From NCBI GenBank assembly GCA_964454265.1, contig CAYVXD010000074.1, positions 1-18,922 of the forward strand: DNA of 18,922 bases. Reading direction: 5' to 3'. Shown here in pieces: positions 8,402-14,234 of this stretch; position 1 is the first letter of the stretch; each line of letters opens with the position of its first letter. This DNA comes from JAUWMI01 sp964454265 (GTDB lineage Bacteria > Sumerlaeota > Sumerlaeia > MWCT01 > JAUWMI01). The notes below the pieces were generated by a model that saw nothing but the letters and a program-made list of their open reading frames with translations, did not search any database and was not told the DNA's origin. A program made the position numbers and the translations under genes.

Positions 8402-9211
8402 CTATTGGCCAGTTTCACACACCTCCTGGTCATACTGCTGGAGCTGGTGAATTGTAGGCTGGTTTCCGCACAAGAGGCAATTGGGATCTTGACGAATTGT
8501 GAGCATGTTAAAAGTCATAGGAAGCGCGTCATAGATCAGGAGTCGACCGAGCAACGACGATCCAATTCCCAGAAGAAACTTCAGGCATTCGGTAGCCTGG
8601 ATGAGCCCAATAATCCCCGGAACCGCACCGAGAATCCCTGCTTCCTGACAGCTCGGAACCAGGTCGGCTGGCGGCATCTCAGGGTATATGCAGCGATAGC
8701 AAGGTCCATTCTGGCCAGGCATAAAAACGCTGGCTTGCCCCTCGAAGCGAAATACACTGCCGAAAAATAGCGGTTTGTGCGCAAAGAAACACGCATCATT
8801 CATCAAATACCGAGTGGGGAAATTATCGCTTCCGTCCAGAACCGCATCGTAATCAGAAAGGAGATCAAGCACATTGTCGCGAGTCAATCGCATCTGATGG
8901 ATGTGCACGTTCACATCGGGATTGAGCCCTTGAATCGTGCTCTTCGCCGATTCGGTTTTCGCCATATTAACCGACTGTACAGAATGAATTATCTGCCGTT
9001 GCAAATTGGATAGATCCACGTTATCGCTGTCCACTATTCCCAGTGTTCCTACTCCCGCTGCAGCAAGATAAAGAAGCGCAGGCGACCCGAGGCCTCCGGC
9101 ACCTATGCACAGCACGCGTGACTCAAGCAGCTTTCGCTGGCCCTTTCCTCCGACTTCTGGCAGTACGATATGGCGCGAATAGCGATGGACCTGCTGTTCG
9201 GTTAATTTCAT
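8402..9211 (-). CDS. moeB: E1-like adenylyltransferase of the MoeB/ThiF/HesA family
   Basis: A 269-residue E1-like enzyme expected to adenylate the C-terminal Gly-Gly of a ubiquitin-like sulfur carrier with ATP. The Rossmann nucleotide-binding motif is GAGGLGS (about residues 37-43 from the chosen start). DSDNVDLSNLQRQIIH follows with the conserved Asp, Asn and Arg residues, then DGSDNFPTRYLMND. Two CxxC pairs (CYRC and CLLC) are the usual zinc site. A cysteine in PSCQEAGILGAVPG sits in the flexible crossover loop. No rhodanese domain is appended, so sulfur must come from another carrier. The ATG at 9211 is preferred over a longer open frame beginning at 9310: it overlaps the JAMM stop as ATGA, follows GAGGAGAGAGG, and starts at the family-typical sequence MKLTEQQVHRYSRHI. 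It is the last gene of the riboswitch-led operon. A true MoeB role for molybdopterin is possible, but the neighbours favour a dedicated sulfur-carrier partner. Confidence 0.92.
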   Translation of the reverse strand: MKLTEQQVHRYSRHIVLPEVGGKGQRKLLESRVLCIGAGGLGSPALLYLAAAGVGTLGIVDSDNVDLSNLQRQIIHSVQSVNMAKTESAKSTIQGLNPDVNVHIHQMRLTRDNVLDLLSDYDAVLDGSDNFPTRYLMNDACFFAHKPLFFGSVFRFEGQASVFMPGQNGPCYRCIYPEMPPADLVPSCQEAGILGAVPGIIGLIQATECLKFLLGIGSSLLGRLLIYDALPMTFNMLTIRQDPNCLLCGNQPTIHQLQQYDQEVCETGQ

Positions 9212-9672
9212 TCCTCTCTCCTCGTATCCAAACTTTCGGCCGTTGGTTCGCCTCCAATCACTTTCATTAGTTCCTTCTGAAATCCAATGCTGCGTGACTC
9301 CATAACCCACGAGGCATACGACTCTCCCCCACTTTTGTCTACCGTAACAATGAGGTAGCTGTAAGCCTCCCAGGCCAGTGCTGTGTCGTGCTGCGATGGA
9401 GTCACAAAACTGTTTAGATGCGAATGGTAAAATCCCAGAATCTCTTCAGCCGATTCCCGCAGAGAATTTTCAAGAGCAAGTAGAACCCTATCGTCAATCC
9501 GATAGCGTGTCTCGCGATGCGTCTGAGCAACATTCTCCACAGGAACAATCCGGCTTACGCGTTTCTCTGTGCCTCTCCATTGCCCGATCAGGACGCCGCA
9601 TACCTCCGCATGCTGGTCGGCTTTGCACAAAGCCACTATCTGCTCGATCACATTACGCGGGACGTACAACAT
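9208..9672 (-). CDS. JAMM/MPN+ metallopeptidase (Mec/HcyD-like, M67)
   Basis: A 154-residue zinc metallopeptidase of the JAMM family. The motif is complete: E23 (HAEVCGVLIG), then H83-S84-H85, S93 and D96 in FYHSHLNSFVTPSQHD, matching HxHx7SxxD. Bacterial homologues linked to ubiquitin-like sulfur carriers either release an amino acid from the carrier (Mec with CysO in Mycobacterium) or trim the carrier tail to expose Gly-Gly (HcyD with HcyS in Wolinella). The gene lies 8 bases after the Ubl-NIL fusion gene and overlaps the E1-like gene by ATGA, so a shared pathway is strongly implied. Because the upstream carrier has its Gly-Gly internal (residues 90-91), cleavage there is the simplest expected reaction. 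The length is typical for a stand-alone MPN+ protein. The substrate assignment is inference; the catalytic family is secure. Confidence 0.93.
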   Translation of the reverse strand: MLYVPRNVIEQIVALCKADQHAEVCGVLIGQWRGTEKRVSRIVPVENVAQTHRETRYRIDDRVLLALENSLRESAEEILGFYHSHLNSFVTPSQHDTALAWEAYSYLIVTVDKSGGESYASWVMESRSIGFQKELMKVIGGEPTAESLDTRREE

Positions 9673-9680
9673 GGGCCGAC

Positions 9681-10214
9681 CTACTCAATGACATCCTTTT
9701 CGATGGGCTCGACCTTGACACCCAATTCTTTAAGGTAGCTAATTGCCCGTTCGATGTCCGTCGTTCCACCCTCGAGTTCCAGGGCCATCAGGCCAATTTC
9801 CTCCGACACGCTGGCCCCGCGAATGTTCGTAATCACATCGAACTTTTTGGCCAAGCGCCACACGATCGGCTCTTGTATCCGCTTCTGGGGAAAGGTGAGA
9901 TAGATTTTCCGTGTAATGTTCTTGGGATCGTTTTCTTCCACACCACCAGCAATGGCGGGAACAATGAATACAAGGTCACCATCTTTCAATGGCGTGTCGA
10001 GATCCTGCAAGAAACGGATGTCCTCGTCGTTGACATAGATGTTCACGAAACGGCGCAATGCACCAGTTTCGTCGCACAGGCGCTCTTTGAGACCTACGTA
10101 TTGCTGATCTAAATTGCCGATTAGCTCCTTCGCAGTCTGGCCAGACGAAGAGACTTCGTTTTGCCCGCTCGTGAGCTTCCGCAGAGGCTGAGGAATGCGT
10201 ACGGTAATGCTCAT
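9681..10214 (-). CDS. Ubiquitin-like sulfur carrier (MoaD/ThiS type) fused to a NIL domain
   Basis: A 177-residue two-domain protein. Residues 1-91 form a beta-grasp MoaD/ThiS-like domain: MSITVRIPQPLRKLT at the start, VNIYVNDEDIRFL in the middle, and LKDGDLVFIVPAIAGG at the end. The Gly-Gly (90-91), normally the extreme C-terminus of such carriers, is followed here by a short acidic linker (VEENDPKN). A NIL-type ferredoxin-like domain follows (about 99-177, ITRKIYLTFP to KVEPIEKDVIE). NIL domains bind methionine at the C-terminus of MetN transporters and occur in proteins linked to homocysteine formation. To be adenylated and thiocarboxylated the carrier would need cutting after G91; the next gene encodes a JAMM peptidase. 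The ATG at 10214 overlaps the TGA of the TusA-like gene (ATGA) and follows AAGGAGAAG. The stop is TAG. The fusion is not a frameshift: the frame is continuous and the linker is plausible. Confidence 0.9.
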   Translation of the reverse strand: MSITVRIPQPLRKLTSGQNEVSSSGQTAKELIGNLDQQYVGLKERLCDETGALRRFVNIYVNDEDIRFLQDLDTPLKDGDLVFIVPAIAGGVEENDPKNITRKIYLTFPQKRIQEPIVWRLAKKFDVITNIRGASVSEEIGLMALELEGGTTDIERAISYLKELGVKVEPIEKDVIE

Positions 10215-10465
10215 GACGTATCTTCTCCTTTCTCAACCATTAGTCTAAAACTTTGATCATCGAGTCGGTCAATACAAAGCATTTTATGACCTTCGTCCTT
10301 AAGACTGCGCGTGACATTCTTGAAAGGTTCGCCATCACGCAGAAGGGGTTCCAACTTTTTGCCCGTTTCCAACTCTTCCAATTGTAACTTCGCTTTAACA
10401 AAGGTCATGGGGCAAACTTCCTGACGGACATCTATCTGACTCGATACCTTGAGTGGTTCTGCCAT
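10211..10465 (-). CDS. TusA/SirA-like sulfur carrier
   Basis: An 84-residue TusA/SirA-family protein. The persulfide-bearing cysteine is C18, in the motif DVRQEVCPMTFVKAK, where Cys-Pro caps the first helix. The rest fits the small beta-alpha-beta fold (EELETGKKLEPLLRDGEPFKNVTRSLKDEGHKML). TusA proteins pass persulfide sulfur between partners, for example from IscS to tRNA-modifying enzymes. The second conserved proline of many TusA proteins (CPxP) is Thr here (CPMT), a variation common in paralogues of dedicated pathways. A strong AAAGGAG lies upstream of the ATG at 10465. The gene starts 114 bases after the ThrC-like stop and overlaps the Ubl-NIL gene by ATGA, so coupled translation is likely. 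A role feeding sulfur to the E1-activated carrier is inferred from the neighbourhood. Confidence 0.9.
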   Translation of the reverse strand: MAEPLKVSSQIDVRQEVCPMTFVKAKLQLEELETGKKLEPLLRDGEPFKNVTRSLKDEGHKMLCIDRLDDQSFRLMVEKGEDTS

Positions 10466-10579
10466 CCTTGACTCTCCTTTCTTTTCGCAGTTTTTACATT
10501 AGCAATCTGCTTTGCCTGTTGGCAACAGAAAATGGCCGCGGTTCGCATTGTCATTACTCCACCAAGCCTCTTGTGATGA

Positions 10580-11845
10580 TTATCCGCGTGCTCTGGCACC
10601 TGGAGCGTGCTTATCAAGCAGCGCCTCAAATTCTTTCAGTTTCGGATTAATCAGCATCGGCTTGCCCACGTGGTCTATCACTGCCTCCTGTGTCTTCAGG
10701 CCGTTTCCCGTAATTGAGATCACAATGCTTTCGTCACGTGGAATACGTCCCTGGCGAATAAGTTTTTGTGTTACACCGAGGGTTACACCGCCGGCTGTTT
10801 CCGTAAAAATGCCTTCGGTGCTGGCCAGCAGCTTCATCGCCTCCACAATCTCCTCGTCAGTTACGTCTTCGGCGTAACCACCGGACTCGCGAATGGTTTT
10901 AACTGCATAAAAGCCATCCGCTGGATTCCCGATAGCAAGCGATTTCGCAATGGTATTCGGCCTGACGGGCTTCAGCAGATCTGTGTTGTCCTTCACTGCT
11001 TGCGCAATCGGATTGCAGCCCAAGGCTTGTGCCCCGTAGATCTTACAGTCTGCATGATCCGTAAGTCCCAGCCGGTGGAATTCCTTTATGGCTTTGGCAA
11101 TTTTCGTTAGGAGCGAGCCGCCTGCCATCGGCACAACAATATGCTGTGGTACTTTCCATCCAAGTTGTTCGAGAATTTCGTAGCCAAATGTTTTAGACCC
11201 TTCCGCGTAAAAAGGCCGGATGTTGATATTAGCAAAGGCCCAGCCGAACTTATTGGCAATCTCGCTACAAAGCCGATTGACCTGATCGTAATTGCCGTGA
11301 ATACCCACCAGATTCGTGCCGTAGATCAGAGACCCCAGCACCTTTCCCTGTTCGAGGTCAGCCGGGATAAAGATATAGCTGGTAAGCCCGGCAGCAGCGG
11401 CATTTGCAGCAACGGAATTGCCAAGGTTGCCGGTTGATGCACAGGCCACCACCTCGAAGCCAAATTCCTTTGCTTTGGTAAGTGCAACTGCCACGACCCG
11501 GTCTTTAAACGACAGCGTAGGGAAATTCACGGAATCGTTCTTCAGGTATAGCTCGCGCACACCCAGCACCTCGGCCAGACGATTTGCGCGCACCAGTGGC
11601 GTAAACCCCACGCTCAGCCCCACCGTCGGCTCCCTATCAATCGGCAGCAGCTCTCGGTAGCGCCACATGCTTTTCGGACGCCTGGCGATTGTCTCGCGCG
11701 ATAGCGCGCCCGAGATCGCATCGTAATCATAATCAACTTCCAAGGGCCCGAAACAATACTCACAGAAGTGCAGCGGCTCAATTGGATATTCATATCCACA
11801 TTCACGACATCTCAGCTTTCTTACGAACTTGTTCTCCGTCGTCAC
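10580..11845 (-). CDS. thrC: Threonine-synthase-like PLP enzyme, first gene of the SAM-riboswitch operon
   Basis: A 421-residue fold-type II PLP enzyme. An N-terminal zinc ribbon has C13, C16, C28 and C31 (CRECG, CEYCFG). The PLP lysine is K114 in NFPTLSFKDR, with the phosphate-binding helix STGNLGNSV following and AGGSLLTKI later. Threonine synthase converts O-phospho-L-homoserine to threonine, and annotation pipelines would call this ThrC. The context is odd for threonine: it is led by a SAM-I riboswitch with terminator and followed by TusA, Ubl-NIL, JAMM and E1-like genes. By analogy with CysM, which condenses O-phosphoserine with CysO-thiocarboxylate, it could use O-phosphohomoserine plus a protein thiocarboxylate to make homocysteine. 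That is inference; ordinary threonine synthase remains possible. The start is GTG at 11845, nine bases after GGAGG. No other aminotransferase or MetY-like gene is in the operon. Confidence 0.9.
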   Translation of the reverse strand: MTTENKFVRKLRCRECGYEYPIEPLHFCEYCFGPLEVDYDYDAISGALSRETIARRPKSMWRYRELLPIDREPTVGLSVGFTPLVRANRLAEVLGVRELYLKNDSVNFPTLSFKDRVVAVALTKAKEFGFEVVACASTGNLGNSVAANAAAAGLTSYIFIPADLEQGKVLGSLIYGTNLVGIHGNYDQVNRLCSEIANKFGWAFANINIRPFYAEGSKTFGYEILEQLGWKVPQHIVVPMAGGSLLTKIAKAIKEFHRLGLTDHADCKIYGAQALGCNPIAQAVKDNTDLLKPVRPNTIAKSLAIGNPADGFYAVKTIRESGGYAEDVTDEEIVEAMKLLASTEGIFTETAGGVTLGVTQKLIRQGRIPRDESIVISITGNGLKTQEAVIDHVGKPMLINPKLKEFEALLDKHAPGARARG

Positions 11846-12092
11846 AATATTATCCCTCCTTTTCCTCTGCCGCCTACTTCCAGTGCTCGGCAGATATCTG
11901 CTTAACTAAAAATAGTCACGTACCCTTCATAGACCGGAGCGCGGAACGCCAAAAGTAAGATGAGACATTCAGTTCTGGCAGCAGACAGGGAGGCTATAGT
12001 TGATCTTGCCCTGAGAGGATGCAGAAGAGTGAAAAATAATAAAACGCCCCTTCTTCTGAAAAACTGAGGAAGGGGCTCCGGTGAGCACTGCC
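11846..12092 (-). other. Leader between riboswitch aptamer and ThrC-like start
   Basis: The transcribed leader contains the terminator hairpin and then about 185 bases with no convincing leader peptide, ending in AGGAGGG before the GTG start. Nothing else was recognised in it. Confidence 0.6.
12031..12076 (-). terminator. Intrinsic terminator of the SAM-I riboswitch (expression platform)
   Basis: Read on the minus strand, GCCCCTTC (12076-12069) and GAAGGGGC (12053-12046) form an 8-bp GC-rich stem, extended inward by CTCAG/CT(G)AG-like pairing. It is followed by GTTTTATTATTTTT (12045-12032). It lies 16 bases after the end of the aptamer P1 stem. GGGC at 12093-12090, partly inside P1, could pair with the terminator's GCCC as an antiterminator. 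High SAM should close P1 and allow the terminator to form, stopping transcription before the ThrC-like gene. Confidence 0.88.
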
Positions 12093-12220
12093 CTCTTATC
12101 TTTCAGAAGAAATCCCTTCTGCAGGAATTAGCACCAGCAGCGTGGTCATAGTCTCACTGACCAAATCGCCCGGTTGCTGTGGCTTCGCAGGGCCTGTCCC
12201 TCCACCACTCTGGATAAGAG
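12093..12220 (-). ncRNA. SAM-I (S-box) riboswitch aptamer
   Basis: The minus strand carries the full S-box core. P1 is CTCTTATC (12220-12213) pairing with GATAAGAG (12100-12093). The conserved AGAG and GGAGGGACAGGCCC (12203-12190) are present, followed by CGAAGCC, CAGCAACC (GCAACC at 12177-12172) and GGTGCTAATTCC (12135-12124), and then AAGG..GAAA before the P1 3' strand. P3 is formed by GGTCA..TGACC. S-box riboswitches bind S-adenosylmethionine and usually repress methionine, cysteine or SAM genes. It lies on the strand of, and upstream of, the ThrC-like operon, with 247 bases between aptamer and GTG start, including the terminator. No other gene intervenes. Confidence 0.95.
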
Positions 12221-12222
12221 AT

Positions 12223-12250
12223 ACTTAAACCAGATATATCATTTTGTCAA
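12223..12250 (-). promoter_or_regulatory. Candidate sigma70 promoter of the riboswitch operon
   Basis: On the minus strand a perfect -35 TTGACA (12250-12245) is followed after 16 bases by TTAAGT (12228-12223), a weak -10. The predicted start would fall at or within a few bases of the riboswitch P1 5' strand, as expected for a riboswitch leader. The position supports the call more than the -10 sequence does. Confidence 0.45.
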
Positions 12251-12292
12251 AGAAACGAGGGAATGCTGCCTTTTGGCTTGAGGCTTGTCAAG

Positions 12293-12325
12293 AAAAAAAA
12301 TCGCGCTATTTCTGGGTCAATTGCG
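12293..12325 (-). terminator. Probable intrinsic terminator after hflX
   Basis: On the minus strand CGCAATT (12325-12319) pairs with AATAGCG (12310-12304) around one A-A mismatch, with an 8-base loop. An eight-base T-run (12300-12293) follows after two bases. A second short hairpin (12352-12329, GTCA..AAAT..ATTT..TGAC) lies between it and the hflX stop codon. It would end the miaA-hfq-hflX transcript and separate it from the riboswitch operon promoter just downstream. Confidence 0.6.
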
Positions 12326-12353
12326 TCGGTCACAAATCTTAGATTTCATGACG

Positions 12354-13682
12354 CTACTTTCTGATGCCGAAATCATTGGCCCCCTCCTCCTCTACGGTCG
12401 AGCATTGCACAACCGCCTTTAGTTCGTTGGCGAGGTCTGATGGAATCAAGGCTTCAATTTTCATATCCGTCTCGTCATAATGTAATTCCAGGATTTTCGC
12501 TCTCTGGCGGAGGGTCTCCAAGATAGCAAACTGGTCGTAAGGAATCCGCAGAACAGCACGCTCAAATGATGCGGTAAGATGTGCTTCTATCATTCTAAGC
12601 AGATCGTCCAGACCATGACCTGTTTTGGCTGAAATTGCAACGCTAGGAACGTGGCTTCGCAGTAAGCGATTCAATACGATCCGATCAGGCAGAAGGTCAA
12701 TCTTATTCCAGATAACTATGGTTACTTTCTCAAGCGCATTCAGCTCGTGCAACACCTCCTCGGTCGCGGTGATCTGCTGTTCACAGTTGGGGAGGCTCAC
12801 GTCTACCAGGTGGAGGAGTAAATCGGCGTAAGTGATCTCCTCTAAAGTAGCCCGAAAAGCAGCAATCAGTGTCGGTGGAAGATTATTGATGAATCCCACA
12901 GTGTCAATAAACACAGCAGCCGTGCCACCAGGCAAGACCAGCTTGCGGGCCATCGGATCCAGTGTGGCAAACAGCTGATCCTCAACGAACGCCCCCGCAT
13001 CCGTCAGTATATTTAGAAGCGTTGACTTGCCAGAATTCGTATAGCCAATGATAGAAACGCCGGGAAGCTGCTTCCGCAGCCGGCTCTTTCGCTGTACTTC
13101 TCGATACTTTCGCACGCGCTTCAGCTGCCGCTCAAGCGTGCCGATCCGATCCTTAATTTTGCGTCTGTCAACTTCGAGCTTGGTCTCGCCCGGTCCTCGA
13201 GTGCCAATCCCACCTCCCAGTCGTGAGAGCATCAGCCCCTTCCCCTTCAGCCGAGGCATCAGGTAGTTGAGCTGCGCAAGTTCAACCTGAAGTTTACCTT
13301 CGCGCGTCTTTGCCCGGCGGGCAAAGATGTCAAGAATCACAGCAGGCCGATCTAGCACTTTCAGCTCAAACAGATGTTCAAGGTTGCGCTGCTGCGCCGG
13401 TGTCAGATCGTCGTCAAAAATTACCCCGGTTGCATCCATAGCGTGTACCAACCCAACCAGCTCAGCACATTTCCCCCTGGAAAGCAGATATGCAGGATCG
13501 AAGTTTCGTACTCTGACATTTTCCCAGCCAGCCACTTGAGCGCCGGCAGAGATGGTAAGCTGTTCCAGTTCCTGGAGGGCCTCGTCTGTGCGGTGGACAT
13601 GCTGGAGGGGCTTTGTTATTCCGATCAGGAAAAACTTCTCCTGCGTTTGCCCGCTTGCAATCGGATAAAGTTTATCTTTAAT
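12354..13682 (-). CDS. hflX: GTPase HflX (ribosome-associated), probable ATT start
   Basis: HflX is an Obg-HflX GTPase that splits stalled ribosomes after stress. Read from the proposed start it is 442 residues. The N-terminal ND1 domain contains FDPAYLLSRGK and IFDDDLTPAQQRNLEHLF. The linker motif is GTRGPGETKLEVDRRKIKDR. The G domain has G1 GYTNSGKS, G3 DTVGFI and G4 NKID. The first ATG/GTG/TTG in frame is a GTG at 13535, which would delete family-conserved sequence. Upstream in-frame codons encode KFFLIGITKPLQHVHRTDEA, aligning with the start of other HflX proteins, and a stop follows at 13688-13686. The best remaining start is ATT at 13682, seven bases after AGGGGGG; a CTG at the FLIG segment is an alternative. 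It lies 113 bases after hfq in the order miaA-hfq-hflX, as in enterobacteria. Confidence 0.93.
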   Translation of the reverse strand: MKDKLYPIASGQTQEKFFLIGITKPLQHVHRTDEALQELEQLTISAGAQVAGWENVRVRNFDPAYLLSRGKCAELVGLVHAMDATGVIFDDDLTPAQQRNLEHLFELKVLDRPAVILDIFARRAKTREGKLQVELAQLNYLMPRLKGKGLMLSRLGGGIGTRGPGETKLEVDRRKIKDRIGTLERQLKRVRKYREVQRKSRLRKQLPGVSIIGYTNSGKSTLLNILTDAGAFVEDQLFATLDPMARKLVLPGGTAAVFIDTVGFINNLPPTLIAAFRATLEEITYADLLLHLVDVSLPNCEQQITATEEVLHELNALEKVTIVIWNKIDLLPDRIVLNRLLRSHVPSVAISAKTGHGLDDLLRMIEAHLTASFERAVLRIPYDQFAILETLRQRAKILELHYDETDMKIEALIPSDLANELKAVVQCSTVEEEGANDFGIRK

Positions 13683-13795
13683 TGCTTATCCCCCCTGCGT
13701 GGCAAGAATTGGTAGGGCAGTTTGACGTCATATGCTCAAATATAGCGGGTTGGTCAGGCGGTTGGGAAAACGATGTGACGATAGCGTTAAACAAC

Positions 13796-14107
13796 CTATT
13801 TTGCTTCACCCACCTTAATCTGGGAGAGATCAAGGGTGTTAAAACCTTGCGGTCGTTTCGCCCTGGCTTCTTCTGCTCTGGGCTTCTGCACGCGTTTAGC
13901 GTCGCGCTTTGTAATAAGCTGCGAAATGGCATGCTTGTATATCAAATGTTGAGATTCCTTGCTGTTAAGGATGACCGTGAAATTATCAAATCCCCGCACC
14001 ACTCCGGTTAGCGATGACCCGTCAGTAAGCATTATCTTAACCTCGCTACCCTCTTTGCGTATCTGGTTGAGAAAACTATCCTGCAGGTTCACTGATGGCT
14101 TGGCCAT
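13796..14107 (-). CDS. hfq: RNA chaperone Hfq
   Basis: A 103-residue Sm-like RNA chaperone that forms hexameric rings and helps small RNAs pair with mRNAs. The N-terminal part reads VNLQDSFLNQIRK, with the Gln and Asp/Phe residues of the proximal face. The Sm1 motif runs through VKIMLTDGSSLTGVVRGFDNFTVIL, and Sm2 is HLIYKHAISQL, including the YKH signature. After residue ~72 there is a basic tail (KRDAKRVQKPRAEEARAKRP) of about 30 residues, longer than in minimal Hfq proteins and rich in Lys and Arg. The ATG at 14107 follows GGAGGAAG with good spacing. It sits between miaA (127-base gap upstream) and hflX, the classical arrangement. The presence of Hfq implies sRNA-based regulation in this organism. 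Confidence 0.97.
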   Translation of the reverse strand: MAKPSVNLQDSFLNQIRKEGSEVKIMLTDGSSLTGVVRGFDNFTVILNSKESQHLIYKHAISQLITKRDAKRVQKPRAEEARAKRPQGFNTLDLSQIKVGEAK

Positions 14108-14188
14108 GAATACTTCCTCCCACTTGACATCCTAGCAAATACTTATACTTGTGCAAAACCACATATATAATATTAAAAGACCTGGGTA

Positions 14189-14216
14189 TTTATAGCAAGA
14201 AAAAACGACATCACAA
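14189..14216 (-). promoter_or_regulatory. Candidate sigma70 promoter for hfq-hflX
   Basis: On the minus strand TTGTGA (14216-14211) and TATAAA (14194-14189) are separated by 16 bases in the AT-rich miaA-hfq gap, about 80 bases before the hfq ATG. A second, weaker pair (TTGCAC 14156-14151, TAGGAT 14134-14129, 16-base spacer) lies closer to hfq. An internal promoter in front of hfq would match known enterobacterial organisation, but this is a pattern match only. Confidence 0.35.
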
Positions 14217-14234
14217 TCTAAATATACTTTAATA

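Noticed and set aside
9212..9310. 33-codon N-terminal extension of the E1-like gene
   Set aside because: It lies inside the JAMM coding region in another frame; the ATGA overlap, Shine-Dalgarno sequence and family N-terminus all favour 9211.
9378..10112. 244-codon + strand open frame opposite the JAMM and Ubl-NIL genes
   Set aside because: It is antisense to two well-supported genes, has low-complexity composition and no ribosome-binding site; the minus-strand frames carry all the motifs.
8402..11845. Molybdenum-cofactor operon
   Set aside because: MoeB- and MoaD-like genes are present, but no moaE, moaA, moaC or mog; the SAM riboswitch, JAMM, TusA and ThrC-like genes fit sulfur amino-acid metabolism better.
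13682..14011. 109-codon + strand open frame opposite hfq
   Set aside because: Shadow of hfq; no independent support.
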